A stretch of DNA of 64,000 nucleotides from Sweltsa coloradensis (taxonomy: Eukaryota > Arthropoda > Insecta > Plecoptera > Chloroperlidae): positions 496,001 through 560,000 of the forward strand of contig JAMZAV010001046.1 in NCBI GenBank assembly GCA_024449915.1, read 5' to 3'. The stretch's first letter is position 1. Each line of letters opens with the position of its first letter. Below the pieces are notes generated by a model. The model worked only from the letters and a program-made list of their open reading frames with translations. It made no database searches and had not been told where the DNA came from. The position numbers and the translations under genes are program-made. Positions 1 to 13,059 of the stretch are shown piece after piece.

Positions 1-3000
1 AATAACCTGAAAAAGACAAAGAGCAAATCAGGGAACGGGGTTAAATTTAAAAAAATTTTGGGAAGATTGCTGGGGGTCTCCCCAAAACCCTTTCCGGCTG
101 TTTGCCCGACGAAGCAATTTGAACTGACTGCGAGCACTCTAGATGGGCCCCGGCATGGCGTCGCCATGCAGAATAGCTGAGAGGGGGCCCGGCAACTGGG
201 GAATTTCCTCCATACAAGAATGGACAAGAATACACAAATGAGACGGTAACAAATTAGAGAGACCCAAAAACAGGACAAGAACCAAGAAGATACACCAAAT
301 AACAAGCACTAATGTCAATGACAAGAATGGGGTAGTACAAAAAGAAGATTAAACAAGAAACGGGACTAAATCACACAAGAGCGTTTTTTTAAAAGAAAAA
401 ATCCATCTAAAACCTTTGTAAACGATTGGGCACATCTTAGCGAGCGTGAAATTTTTTCGACTCGGACAGTTTCTCTTCTAGTTTGTTAAACATGAGGTTG
501 GGGCCCAAGATTTTGAAATTTTCAAGGCGGGTTTTTTTTTTAAATTATATTATTAGTCCGCATTTAAGACACAAATAAAAAACACAAAATCAAGGAAATT
601 GAAAAATTCCATTATTAAAAAAATACTGACGGGTTGTAGCTAAGCAGAATTTAAGCTTTTTCTTCGTAAAAAACGCGAATAAAGGGAATGCATTCCTTTA
701 AAAACTGCGTGATCCAAATACCTAGAAACCCAAAAAAGGGTTTACCCGGGGAGTTTCACATAATAAATTAAAATTTAAAATTTAAAAAGGTTCTAGCTTA
801 TAGGGGGACGAATCTAAGTCGAATGGGGGGGGAAAGAAGGGGGGGGGGTGACAACAAAAAATTAAAAAATCCTTTCCTTTTTGCTCCATCCGATATTTGC
901 CAGTAAAATTTAATTATAAGGTTTGGGGACTATGGGGCCCAAAAATTACTAGGGCCCAAAAAAGGGAAAAATCCAAATATGAATTGTCAAACACTAAGTA
1001 TAATAGTGGGGGCCCATACACTGTACAACAAAAACACCACCAATAAATTATCTTATCATTTGGCGGTATCAAATACTTCAGAAAAAGTACAAAAAGGCCC
1101 CAATGCTTTTTATTATAAATTTATTATTTTTATTTTTATTTTATTTTTAAAAGAGGTGTGAAAACAGGTCTTTCGAGAGCGCGTTTTACACTTACTAGTG
1201 TGTTTTATTATTATTTTATATACCGGTATATATTTTATATATACAATTATATATACCAAAACAAAATCAAACAAGACCCATCACAACCCATAGCAACTAA
1301 ACCCCCCCCCCCCCAACCACCCCAATAAAATAATAGCAGAAGTTTTTTAGCAAAGTCCGCTTTGAGAACATAATTGTAAATGATAGCAATTGTCGAAAAA
1401 ATTTTCCCCCCGACTGGGTTAAAACCCAGAACCTTCGGCTTTTTGAACCGAGCTTACAACTGAGCATCGGAGTAATTTAATTATTATATTATTATTATTA
1501 TTATTTATTATTATTATTATTATTTTAATTTTTATTATTTTTATTTTTATTATTTTTTTTATTTTTAAAAATATAAGGTTTGTAAGCATAACCCCGCTCT
1601 AAGGACATAGGCATTCAGAACAATAACTTAGGGGGCTTATGTTTAAAAAAAACCTTATATTCATACTACCCAATTATGGGAGATGAATTGATGGTTTTAC
1701 CCATGATCTTCAGTTTTTGACAGCTACTTTGCAGCTTCTGTTGGGATTTATGTCAGGGAAAAAGTCAACAGTCACAAAAATAGCAGTTTAGAAAAAGATT
1801 GTTCTGCGTCCCCCGGGGGCTCAATTTTGGTAGAGTATGGCACTTTAAAGCCGGGGGTTTTGGGTTCGGCCCAGTGGGGCAAAATTTTTACGACAACTGC
1901 TATGAACAATTATTTTATTATTATTAAATTTTTTTATTATTATTATTATTTTTTATTATTATTATTTTTTATATTATTATTTTATTTTTTTTATTTTTAT
2001 TACTTTATTACAAGCTATCATGACTAATTGTTATTATTATTTTTATTTTTATTATTATTATTTTTTTTTTATTTTTTTTTTTTTTTTTATTAAAAATAAT
2101 TATTTTTATTATTTATATTATTTTTAAATTATTATTTTTTATTGAATAATAGCTTTTGTCCATTTGGGGACCCAGTGGGGGCAAATTTTTTGGAAATGCA
2201 TTAATCAAAACTATGTCCTTAAAGCGGGGCTTAGGCTTAAAAAAACCCTTTATATCTTATTTATTCTTATTCTTATTTTTATCTTATTTTTATTGCATTG
2301 TTGTTTTTGTTGTTGTTGGGGGTGTTGTTTTGTTGTTTTGGTTGTTGTTGTGTTGTTGTGTTGTGTTTTGGGACTGTGAACTGTTACAAAAAACGCATTC
2401 CTCTTTAAGTAGAGGAACTTTAAAAAAAACAAAAACAAATAACTTACAGTAGGAAAAAATTTTCATTCATATAAAGTCCTTTACCTTTTATTATTATTAC
2501 CACCAATTAAGAGCTAATTTGTCAGTAAAATTAAGTCATTTTTTTAAGTTTTAAATTTACTTTTTCTCAAGTACTTAACAATTTTGCATTCAAACTGCCT
2601 CATCAAAAAACCGCTAAAAAAAGTGATTTAAAAAAAATTTGGGTTTTAAATTTGTTTTTCACTTTATTGAATTTTTAAATCCGGTTTGAGATTTAAGAAA
2701 CTTTTTACGACTAATATCTTGAGAACGCGTGGGTTGGGACCTCCGGGGTACAAAAAAGAAAGATGGATTTTGATTTTGTAGTCACGTCAACAGAAATTTT
2801 TGCTTTCTCGGAAAGTAGTCGAAAGTCGTCTTCCTTACGACTGCATGGTAGCCCAAAACGACGCGAAGAAATTTTGACGGTCGGGGACCAATACGAACGC
2901 ATACGTGACCCGGTGAAAACCCAAACGCAAAGGGCCCCGAGGGCCCCGGGATCTTTTAAAACGAAGTAACGAGGAGTAAGTTTTAAAATTTAGGGGTTTC

Positions 3001-6000
3001 TGGTTGATTTTTAAAGTAAAATGTTTATTTAAAAATATGGTTATTGTTGTCGATTTTTTAAAAATTTTTAAAAAGAAAAGCAACAAAGTTCGCTGAATGA
3101 AAAAGGGGGCTTTAAACACAAATGTTTTTTTTTTTCCCGGGGCATCACTCCAAGCCAATAACCCCTTGATTACAAGTTGGATTATAGCCAAACACCCAAA
3201 TGCCAAAATTAAAGTTGAGCAAAGGTTGTTTTGTTTTTTAAATTTAAACAACACACCCGTTTCCATTTTTTAAAAGGGGAAAAGTTTTTTACATTACGTT
3301 TTTTGCACGAAATTTTTTCTGCGGTAAAAACTCGTATTTTTACCGTGACAAAATAGATCGTGCACCATTAGAGTTTAGTGAATAAAATAATATTCATCAA
3401 ACGATTTGACTGTTATTTTTAGATTATTCCCTGGTGAAAGACATGGTTTCTTCATTTAAAAAAAATTGCTATAATTTTAATTTTTCACTCGGCGTGTTGA
3501 CTATTTTTCCAAAAATGGTAAATATTTATGAAAGGCACCCCCCCCCCAAAAAATCAGTGGTAGTAAAAAAAATCCTTGAGATATTTTTTAGTCAAATACA
3601 GTAAGTTAGATGCAGAGGGGAGCAGAAAATAAAGGAAAAATTTCCCGATGATGGTTCTTTAATTTATCGTTATGAAAAAAAATTTTAAAGCACAGCTAAA
3701 CAAAAAAAAAGTTTCAAGGGACCTTCAAAAAACTTTAGCTTAATACGCCCTGGTTAGGAACAATCAAGAAATATTTCTGTGAAAATCGTCTCGACCAACT
3801 TTTTTTTAATGAGGAATTCACGGGGGGTAGGCCTATGCTCTTCATGAACGCGTTTATAAAAAAAAAAAAAAAAAATCTGTCCCCAAATTTAATAGACGAA
3901 AAACCACATGAGCGGACTGGGAAACAAAATAACAACGAGTACGTACTTAAAGTTGAAACCTAAAGAGCAGTAAAACTATATATAGGTACATTAAGAATTT
4001 GGAATAGAACTATTCTGCCGAGACAAGGCCGGGGAAAATTTTCTAACGATATTGGGTAAAGTCTGATCTATACTGACAAAAAAGTGTCCACCGTCGTTTT
4101 CTTTTTTTAAATAACTTTTATTTCTCCACCCAGACTGGTTTGGACTCGTGTTAGGGTATTTAGATGAGCGAAGCGATGACTTTTAAATTTTACTTTTCCC
4201 CAGAAAAATAGGTCGGGGTTTTTTTGTCTATTTGTTCGCCTCAACCCGGGGAAGCATACCCAAAATTTATGAAAATTGGGAAAGGCCTTCGAAATCTCGA
4301 ACTTAGATTGGGCACGTTTATGGGTACAATCGACGAAAAATTTCTTTTGTTTTTTTTTGGGTTTTAAAAACTAGTTTTGAATTTGCAAAAACAGAAAAAA
4401 AAAAATTGTCAAAAGACATTTTCCGAGTAGGTCCCATCGGGAAAAACTCCCAAAGAAATAAAATGGGGGGACCTTTGCCCGTGACCTGAGGATTTGATCA
4501 AAAAAAAAAATTGCCCTTTTTAGTACCTATAAGCTTTTTTGTAAAAATTTTTTTTTTGTTTGTAATTTGGGCAAGTAGTTTGGGGCAAAAAATGCTGATT
4601 ACCAAGATAGGGTGGATTTGGAATGCTATTTTTTGGTGTTTTAGGGATATTTGGGGACTTTCAAGACACGATGTAAAAAAATGGGCAATTTAGGTCAATG
4701 GTACATGCCTAGATCTATTGGCAAAAAAGAAGCAGGTTTAAAGCCGATTTTAAGAAATTCCCAAAACACCAATTTTCGAAATTTCGGATCAAAAAAAATT
4801 GAAAAATTCGTGTTAAAAACACAGTTACAAAATAAATTTTTAAAAATGCAGTTTTGTGTAGTATTGTGCATAGATATGGCTAAAAATTTTTTTTTTTAGT
4901 TAATAGCCCCCTTTAATTAAACTTTAAAGGGAAAGTTTTGAAACACGAAACTTTGAATTTTTTATTATTTTTGGGTCAATTAAGAAATATTTCTTTTAGA
5001 AATTTTACTATTTCGATTTTTTCTTCCAATTTTTAAAAGATATTTTTGGATATTTAGGCCATTTTAACCAAAAAAGGGGTGGCCCAAGTTCATTTTACAG
5101 GACATTTAAGATATAGTGATGTTGTGCCTTTTAAAGAAAAAAATTTTAAAAAATTGTGCTGACCATAGAAATAAAAGGTTTTTAAAATAACCTTTTATAG
5201 GTGTATATTTAAAAATTTGTACCCAAAAAAAAACAAGTAACTACGAAAATTTCAAAAATCAAATGTGTTTTTAGAGATTTTTAGTAATCATAGCACAGAA
5301 AAAGTCACACAAAAAGTCATCCATCACCTCCTGGAAAAAAGCGTTAACGAAAGCTTCCTAGTTTTACAACGCGGGGTTGCGTTTTTTTCTTTTTTATTTT
5401 TTGAATTATGCTCATACGTAAGAGGAGTCGGGAAGATTTTGGGATTCATTTTTTGGGTACCTAGCTATTTTAAAAGCAATTGTAAAATATTCACCCTTTG
5501 GTATCATTGTAGAGTGAGTGCCCTAAAACCAAGACTTTTTAAATCCTCTCGGTGCAGTGGGCACGTAATCAGGAAAAAAGGATAATAATAAAAAGTACAG
5601 TTATTTGTTGCGGAGTTAGCCAATCATTTTTTTTTGAAAATTTTTGACTGTAGCTTGTTGGGGGACCTTCTATTGGTACCACCAGATCATGCTTTTAGAC
5701 GAAAATATATCATACTTCACTGACGAAAACGACGAAAAGCCTAAGTAAAAGTTTCCCAAACAATTTAAAAAATTCTGTAGCCCATAATTTGAGAGCCAGG
5801 TTACTGGCAGCATCAAATTCTGTAACATGCAAAGTGCCTTTTACAAAAAAAATATATAAAATTCTTCATTATGAAAGATGTAAGGTTTTTAGAATGACAA
5901 AAATAGGAGCTACGGTACGTATATTTTGTATGAACATTAGTTTTAAACGGGAAAGGAAACAAGCCTCTATTAGTCTTGTGGGTAAGTAACAGAAATACCT

Positions 6001-6554
6001 AAACATTTCCCAACAGGGAAGTTTAAAAAATTTATTTTCTCCCATTAAATTTAAAATTTAATATTTTGAGGAAAACGCATTTTGAATTAATTTCAAAATA
6101 AAATTTCAGCTAAAATTGTTAATAAGTTTTTTTTTTGAATTTTTTACAAAATCCATGAAAAAAGAGTCTCAGAAGAAGAAAAAAAGTTTTAGAATCAATC
6201 TGTACGACTATCATTTTTTTTACTTTACACACAATAAAGGAATTTATTATTATTTGTGTATAAAAATAAATTTTGTTTTTAAAAAAAAGATCGATTTGGG
6301 GATGAAAAGGACACTACTCAGATGTCCCCACAAAATTTCACAAACTTTAAACCCCCATGACAATAGCAATTTTATGATTCTATTTAGTATTTATTTGGGA
6401 TTATACTTAAAAATTTTTAAAGTTAAAAAGCGTTTTTAAATCACATATAACAAGAATGGATATATAAAATGGGTTTAAAAGAGCATGATCCTTTAGTTTT
6501 TTCATTTTGGGGAAATCAAATCAGAAAACGAATATAAAACTTAGTTACCAATTT
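1..6554. other. AT-rich low-quality stretch with no credible gene
   Basis: This stretch is dominated by A and T runs, with scattered long G or C homopolymers such as those near 830-850, 1303-1315 and 3540-3547. Low-complexity TTA/TTTA tracts lie at about 1475-1570 and 1905-2135. Open frames are short and made of Phe, Lys, Tyr and Leu, as expected from AT-rich noise, and I recognise no domain in them. A short hairpin (GGCATGGCG/CGCCATGC) sits near 153-170. The homopolymers resemble base-calling inflation, because the LINE that follows at 7440-8023 shows the same swelling. Confidence 0.6.
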
Positions 6555-7240
6555 TTGCATGACAAAATACGGTACTTTGTAGTTTTGTGGATTTTTTGGT
6601 TTTGAAGTCTAATTAGCTATTCTGTTTAAAACGCCCCCCCGTGGATTTAGTCTATTTTTGTTTAAATTTTTTTTAGGTGAAAAACCCTATTTTGTCATGA
6701 CAAGTATTGGAGTTTAGTGTGATTTCTTTGGGTTTTTTGTCTAGTTAATCGTTTTTCTTTTTAAAAAACGCTCTTTTGGGATTTAGTCTATTCTTGTTTT
6801 AAACTTTTTTTAGTGTAAAAACCCCTTTTTGTCATTGACAAACTTTTGTAGTTTTTTGGGGATCTTTTTGGTTTTTCATAGTTAAACTAGCTATTCTTGT
6901 TAAAATACGCTTAGTGTGATTTTCTATTTTTGTTTAAACTTTTCTAGTGTGAAATACCCTATTTGTCCTTTTATAAGTACCTGTGTAGTTTAGGTGATCT
7001 TTTGGTTTTTTCATATTAAAATAGTTATTCTTGGTAAAATCGTCTTGTGTGATTTAGTTTTTCTTTTTTAAAATTTTTTTTTAGTTGGGAAATACCCCAT
7101 TTTTGTCATTGACAAAATTTTGTAGTTAGGTGATCTCTTGGGTTTTTGTTTGTCTAAACTAGTCATTCTTGTTAAATACGTCTTTTTGATTAGTTATTCT
7201 TTTTTAATTTTTTTAGTGTGAAAACCCCATTTTGTCTTTG
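6555..7240. repeat. Minisatellite, about 5 units of ~130-140 bp
   Basis: A diverged tandem repeat. Unit starts marked by a GTCATTGACAA-like motif lie near 6555, 6694, 6831, 6964, 7104 and 7234. Each unit carries, in order, a 'TTTGTAGTTTAGGTGATCT' type segment, an 'AACTAGCTATTCTTGTTAAA' type segment, a 'GTGTGATTTAGTCTATT' segment and an 'AGTGTGAAAACCCCATTTTG' segment. Units differ mainly in homopolymer length. No coding function is apparent. Confidence 0.75.
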
Positions 7241-7439
7241 ATAAGACTTGGATTTAGGTGACTCTGGTTTTTGCAGTTGGTTCGTCAATCTTGTCACTGG
7301 GGTATCTAGGTATTTTTGTCCATTTTTTGTTTAAAAAATTTTGGGTTTGGTTTTTAGTCAAAAAAAAGTTTTTGTCTGTTCTTTTCAATTTCAATAAGAA
7401 TTTCACTAAAACAGACAAGATTTTTTATCAGGGTTTGGG

Positions 7440-8023
7440 GTAACATCTCGGTCAGCAGCTAGGCCTGACACAACCCCGTCCTAAGCTTTTTACGCTCGCC
7501 TCCTCATACCAGAGGTCTATTTTAAATAGCCTCTCCCCTCTTTCCCGTTTCCCACAGTTTTCGCTTCCCCTTTTTTCCTGCCATTCTCTTTCTAACAGTT
7601 TTAATCGGTCCACCCCCTTATCTCTCGGGTTTCCACTTTTCCCTTTAAACCTTCATGTTTTTTTAACTCTTTCTTGGTATCCTAGCCCGGGCATTCTTTT
7701 AATGCCCCAAAAAAGTAGGCGTTCTCTTCCAACCTTTTTTGAACTTTTTAAAACCTAGTTTTTCCCTAAAACTTCCGTCCTGCGTTTTGTCACCCCCCTT
7801 TTTATCCTCAAGAATTCATTTCTGGCCACAATCCGGGTTTGCTTTGTGTCCCAAGGGGCCTGCACGGGCAATGTCATTTTTGGGAAAAAATATAGCTTTT
7901 AGATTAAAAGTTTACATTTCATTGGGATTTCTTCTTTCCAAAGTAGCTTCCTGACTGATTGGTAGAAGCCATCTGCCAATGTAATTCTTCTCATAACTTC
8001 TGCATCTATTTTCGCATTTGTAG
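7440..8023 (-). mobile_element. RTE-like LINE, C-terminal RT end and 3' region (3' part of split LINE A)
   Basis: Read on the minus strand from 8023 down, this encodes the conserved region after the RT palm: an AKIDAEVMRRI-like stretch, then GFYQSVRKLLW and EIPMKCKLL. After a frameshift it degrades into sequence still alignable to the usual C-terminal tail (an AEM..LR segment, an arginine-rich segment, then a stop followed by GG and a short 3' UTR near 7450-7520). The 5' continuation of this LINE is at 20001-20850. A Ty3-type element is inserted between them. Frame breaks below 7899 coincide with inflated homopolymers and may be base-calling errors. Clade assignment to RTE rests on general resemblance only. 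Confidence 0.75.
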
Positions 8024-10074
8024 TGTAACGGGTCGCCTTGCCCCCTCTGTCCAAATTAAATTTTTCGCAATTAATTTCCATAAATATGCAAATTAATTAG
8101 CCATCTAAAAATAAATCATCATCTTCAATGATAATTTATTTTCATGATAATGTATTTCTATGTGGGATAATAAGTCTAAGAGCCAGGGATTGTGTCCTAA
8201 ACTGGGGCATAATTTACACTGTGTTAAATTTCATGTGACCTTGGTCGAGAAGAGGCTAGTTGGCGGAGTTTTTGGTGAAGCCTCGGCAACTCAGTTCCGA
8301 GAATCGAGAGAGAGAGAAGTCGATTCCGAGCGGGAGTTATGGATGCACCAATAGCAGGGGTGTAGGCCACGACGGTTTGGCAAACGTAGCTTGCTGAATT
8401 GCAACGCTGTGCACCTGTACCGTTAGTTTTGAGCTGTGTGCCACGAGCGGCGGAATCTGGAAGAAAAGATGATAGCTGGTGATTGGGACAAAACGAGAGC
8501 ACGCCGAGCGCTGCCCAATAGGGGATGCGTATTGTCCAATCATGCGGTGCTAGTTGTAGTTTTGCCAGCTAGGGAAGCCAGCCGACCTCAAGAACGAGCG
8601 GGAGGGCCGGTCACTAGTGCTTTTGGTTGTGTGGAGCATACAGGTGCTTATACCTACGTGCGCGTTCGAATCAGTACGTGTGAATAATCGCGTAAATAGC
8701 CGCAATGGCAGTGTTTGTGCGAGCCAGAAGAGGCCTAGAACCCGCAAGTGTATTGTAGTGCGTTTTATAAACTTGCTGCGATATTTAGCGGCGTTTGTGG
8801 CGAGAAGAAGATAGCCACGCCATGTGGTAAGAACCCAAGCCCGACCTCACCATGACGACCACGCTATCCGTAGGGGTCCACTCTACACATCAGGCCAATC
8901 AAACTATCTAAATTAATTCTAATGAATAGCAATAGAAATTTACACTTCAATCCATCCTTTAATTCGATATATGTTCGGACATTTCCATCTAAAGCGACCA
9001 AGTGGTAACACACGGAGACCTCAGGACCCACAACATTTGTACCTGCTAGGTCAACCACTCCTGTTGGAGTTCTCCTTTGGTGAGTCCTTGTGACATCCAT
9101 ATGGTCCAACCCTATTGTAATCCCCGCACCACCGTTGGAGCGCCCACGCGAGGCAAGTGCCGTTGAGGAGAGGGAAGGACGGGTAATCGTTTATTCCGAC
9201 GAGCAGTGAGGGTCAATCCACCCCCCACACTTGGATTTCGACGCCGACGCCGCAACCGGTCCCGCCTTCCAAACCAAGGGGACGCCGACGCCAGGTTCCG
9301 CCTCAATTCAAGCTTTTCCTCCTTGCACTACGCATCGTTTACACGTGTGAAAGACGCGTCGTCGAACACAAACAACCATGCGGTTCGCATACCAAAAGGA
9401 CAGTGTTGAGTACTAAATTTATTTAATCATACCAGGTTTTTTGTTTTATCATGTACAAATATGAATGATTCTAAATGGGGGTTTTTCTTGTTTACCAATG
9501 CATTAAGTTAAATCGAGTCATTGTTTAACCTCGTATCACATGTTATTCAGATCTCATATTTTTTTTTTTTTTTTTTTTTATTACGAATTCCAACTTTTAC
9601 AGGTACGAATGCATGTGCCGGAATGTCCTTCACATCACCTTAACTTCCTATTACAACTCAGGCCCTCAGCCACCCTATAAAAACCAGAAAAACCTAGAAT
9701 ATAGTACTAGGCTAAGCAGGTGCGCCAGCATCCAGGGACTACGGAGGAAGCAGCAAGCCTCGCCCACCCTGTGGAAGTCTAGCATCCGGTGAGCTGAGTG
9801 TACGCTGTGGTGCAAGGGTGTGCCCCTACCAGGTACACGAAGTGGTGAGCGCATGTCATATGCATTGTAGGTCAGTGTTATTTTGTGTCGGGAATATTCC
9901 TTGGTTCTTAACATTCCTTGTACTAATGAGTAGAACAAATCGTATAAACCTAGAGTTCCTTACTGGCGCCCAAACAATCTAGATAAAAAGGAGAGAAGTA
10001 ACGGCTCTAAGAAGGAGGACGTGCAATTGAAAGACTAAAGGTTAGGTGGATGAGCTTAGAGGGTAAACGCCACA
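8024..10074 (+). repeat. 5' LTR of the Ty3-type element
   Basis: Matches 17950-19995 along its whole length, in the same orientation. Starts TGTAACGGG and ends AAACGCCACA. The ~2.05 kb length is long for the superfamily. Differences from the 3' LTR are dominated by single-base insertions and deletions. The GC-rich middle (about 8330-9400) contains short open frames on both strands that I regard as noise. Confidence 0.92.
9676..9683 (+). promoter_or_regulatory. Possible TATA box in the 5' LTR
   Basis: TATAAAAA lies in the last fifth of the LTR, where a U3 promoter would be expected, leaving about 390 bp for R and U5. The corresponding place in the 3' LTR reads GATAAAA (near 19593), so it is altered there. 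Assignment is by position and motif only. Confidence 0.45.
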
Positions 10075-10076
10075 AT

Positions 10077-10094
10077 TGGCACCAGCACCGTAGG
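10077..10094 (+). other. Likely primer-binding site
   Basis: TGGCACCAGCACCG starts two bases after the inferred end of the 5' LTR. It begins with TGG, the complement of a tRNA CCA end, as primer-binding sites do. It is followed by GGGGCTCGACG, a context common after Ty3 primer sites. I do not assign the primer tRNA. Confidence 0.5.
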
Positions 10095-12519
10095 GGCTCG
10101 ACGTTACCCAAGACACGGGGAGTAGGCGTTTTGTGGGGACTGAGTTTAGGCGTAGGACGTGGGTCCAACCAATGTCTTTGACCAATTGGCCCAACGCGTG
10201 GGGCACGTATCAGCACCTAAGACGCGAGATAGGAGCCGTAAATAGATATCTTACTACCGATTAGATTGTTGGACGTTGTGATCAGCCCTAGTAGGCGCAC
10301 AGTACACAATAATAGGCAAACACGACCCAGATAACGTGTTAGACATGTCAACGGACAAGGGACACCCACGGAGAAGCGAAGAGAGTAGGATAGGCGCGGA
10401 TCTAGAGGTAGACCCGGAGGAGGAAAGCAGCGTTTGCCACCAACCGTCAGCGCGGAAGGTAGGCGCGGACCGTTAGGACCATCGCCGTACCAGCTATGAT
10501 CGCTGACTGAAGAAGGAGCTTGCTATGTCAGGGAAACTGAAAGTGGAACCAGGAATGTCCTGCGGGAACAGTCGTTCATCGCCAGTGATGAGACAGAATC
10601 AGAAAGTTGTTTCAAAAACGACGCGGGAGGTTGTCACTAAAGGTGAACTGAGGGTCGAACAACAAAGTTTCGCAAGAGAAATGGTATGAATATCCTAGAG
10701 AAGGGCCATTGAATAAAATATAGTAAGCAGGGCGAAAATCGATAGGGCCACGGAGAGCGTTGGTGAGTTCGACTCGAGTTCGCGCAGAAACGAAGGAGCA
10801 CAGGACAAATTCCTAGAGAGATTGTGGGGCCCAGATCATGATGCACCCAAGCCGTACGCGATACAGCCGAGAAAGAACGGGAACGCTAGGGATGGGAAGC
10901 ATAGAAGCCAGGATTGTCACGCAGGGCGGACCATAGCTCGGGGACCAACCTGAACGCTACAGGGACAGACGACAGGGGACAGGTGAAGGCCGTCGAACGA
11001 CCGTAGGCAACTGAAAACAGTTCAACGCAAGTGACCCTAACCAAACTCGAAACGAATGTACGGCGCGGAGATAAGCCAAACTGACGGCAACCATAGCAAC
11101 TGAAAAGATTCGCGCGGAACAATCGGAAACAAACCAAACTAGCGAGGTTAGGCAACCTAGAGGGAAGGGCTACAAGAATTCGGACAGAGACCCGAAATGT
11201 CGTAGCAGGCCTCGTAGCGGAGAGGTAATGTCATATGGGCAGGCTAGACACCGTGCGAATAGGATAATCACCGAAGAGATCGGGTGACGGAAGCAAGTGA
11301 GCAGTGGCGTCCGACGGTAAGATGCGGAACCGCAGCACTACGCGCCGAATGAATAGAGCACGACAACCGACCGCGCGGGACCGAGGGCTGGTTCGAACCT
11401 GGTCGACGAAGCCGACGCAAGAGAAGGCGTCTCTACGGTATTGAGATGTAGTAGCCGAGCGGCGAACGCGGAAGGAGTTCAACTTCAACGGAGAAGACAC
11501 GGGATGCACCCTAAAAGAATATATGGGAATACGAGAGAACGCTTCGCCTGGCATTACCGGGTAGCAGACAGTTCGAAGGTAACACTAGCCACACAGTGCT
11601 GTAGCGGTACGGTTACTAGACTGGGTACGTGAACATTCGAAGTTTACCAACTTCGGGTGAGTTCCGGGAAGCTTACTCGACCGTTATTGGGGCGCTATGG
11701 AGCAAAGCAGACTAGTGCAGCACCTATGCTCGGGCTAAATATACAGTCAGCGCGGGTATAAAGTCAGCCTACTGTAAGCGGGCTTATCAAACTCAACGGC
11801 TTTTATCGCGAACCCCAAGATGACGGGTTAGCTCACCGCGAACTTGAGAAGTCACTTCAGAGTCCTGTGGCGGGGGCTCTGTTGCCAGCGGAGAGACTCG
11901 CCGGACGAATTAGTTAAAATATTAATTCGGATGGAAACCGAGAAAATGAGGATAGGAGTGGGAGGAGAATGCACAATATACGCCGGAAACGGGGAAGCGA
12001 TGCGCAGGATATGGTCAAACAATCGGCCGGAGCATATCAGGGGTAAACATAATTAACGAGGGAACGCTCGGGGACCGAACTCAGGAGGCCAGAAATCAGC
12101 AGGCGGGAGGCAACCCCTCACGTACGACGGACAGTGGTGATCGCCCGAACTTTGCACGGGAAAGCGGCCGAAGAGATGGGTACGAGCTCGGAGCGACTGC
12201 ACGAGCAGCGATCTCCCCCGCGCACCGATCGCGCGCAGGCAGCTCAGGCGGCACGGGGGGACGAGCGATAACACTCGTACAGTGTTCGCGCAAAACTGTG
12301 AGTGCCCAACCGAGGATCGAAGGCCTACCCAGGGCACTAACGCAGCGGAAAAACGGGGTTAGTCGGGGTGGAGTACGCCCAGGTCCCGACTAAACTCCGC
12401 CGACAAGTTTTGTGACGACCCTTGCCGTACCTTAAATAAAGTTAGGTAATACTGTGTCTCAAACCCTCGCGAGAGAGCTCCTAGCCTGAGGATGATGACG
12501 ATTAAAATAAAACTAAGTA
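10095..12519 (+). pseudogene. Gag region of the Ty3-type element, not readable
   Basis: This is where gag should lie, between the primer site and the protease. The sequence is GC-richer than its surroundings. I find no continuous frame and no zinc-knuckle (CX2CX4HX4C) pattern. Open frames on the minus strand here are probably shadows. Either gag has decayed or many indels hide it. A segment resembling a hAT terminus (TAGGGTGACCATAC) at about 12671 lies just downstream, inside the protease region. Confidence 0.5.
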
Positions 12520-12870
12520 GTTTTCCACCTGTTGGAATGTTGCTGTCGGCGTAGAGGGAATCGCTAGTGTCAGCCTGCCGACGCGGGCAGCGAAATCACG
12601 GGCATGTCGGAACAGTTCTTCAAACGAACTTCTGGATCAAGAATCCTCAGTTGATCGTGTGGCCAGTGGTAGGGTGACCATACTTGATGCCACAAGAAAC
12701 GCGCAAACGTGTTACCAAAAACCAGGTGTTTTGAAAGTTTGTGTGGGATGACCGTACTAGCGAAATCGCTTGTCTCATCGTCGTCGACCTAGTACGTAGT
12801 CCTTATACTAGGGAGTGATTGGTTCTATAAAAAGGGAAGTTTTACGATGTGTTTCGCACTGGACAACTTT
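12520..12870 (+). pseudogene. Aspartic protease region of the Ty3-type pol, frameshifted
   Basis: The best-preserved piece reads VVLILGSDWFYKKGSF (about 12795-12842), the C-terminal flap-to-linker pattern (LG.DW/F) found after the retroviral-type protease fold. The catalytic DTG motif expected near 12530-12560 is not intact in any frame. The protease would process the polyprotein. Position directly upstream of the RT agrees with Ty3 order. Stops and frameshifts interrupt it. Confidence 0.6.
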
Positions 12871-13059
12871 GTTGTAAATCGACCGCGGACACCTCCCTCA
12901 TCAACATGCGCCGCACCGAACTAGTAAACGGAGTGCGCTCCGTAAACTCAATACGGGTCACCGTAGGGGAAACCGGTTGTTAATGAAGCATCGATACGCC
13001 TAATAGCAAAGATAGTGTTGGGGGTAGATCCAGAGCGCTACCCTTGCAAACAGAAATCA

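Noticed and set aside
9964..9975. TGGCGCCCAAAC as primer-binding site with a shorter LTR ending at 9963
   Set aside because: The same motif and ~105 following bases are also in the right copy (19886-19995), and the target duplication and LINE flank begin only after CGCCACA. The LTR must therefore extend to 10074 and 19995.
11231..11554. Minus-strand open frame of 107 residues in the gag region
   Set aside because: GC-rich shadow frame opposite the element's coding strand, with no recognisable domain.
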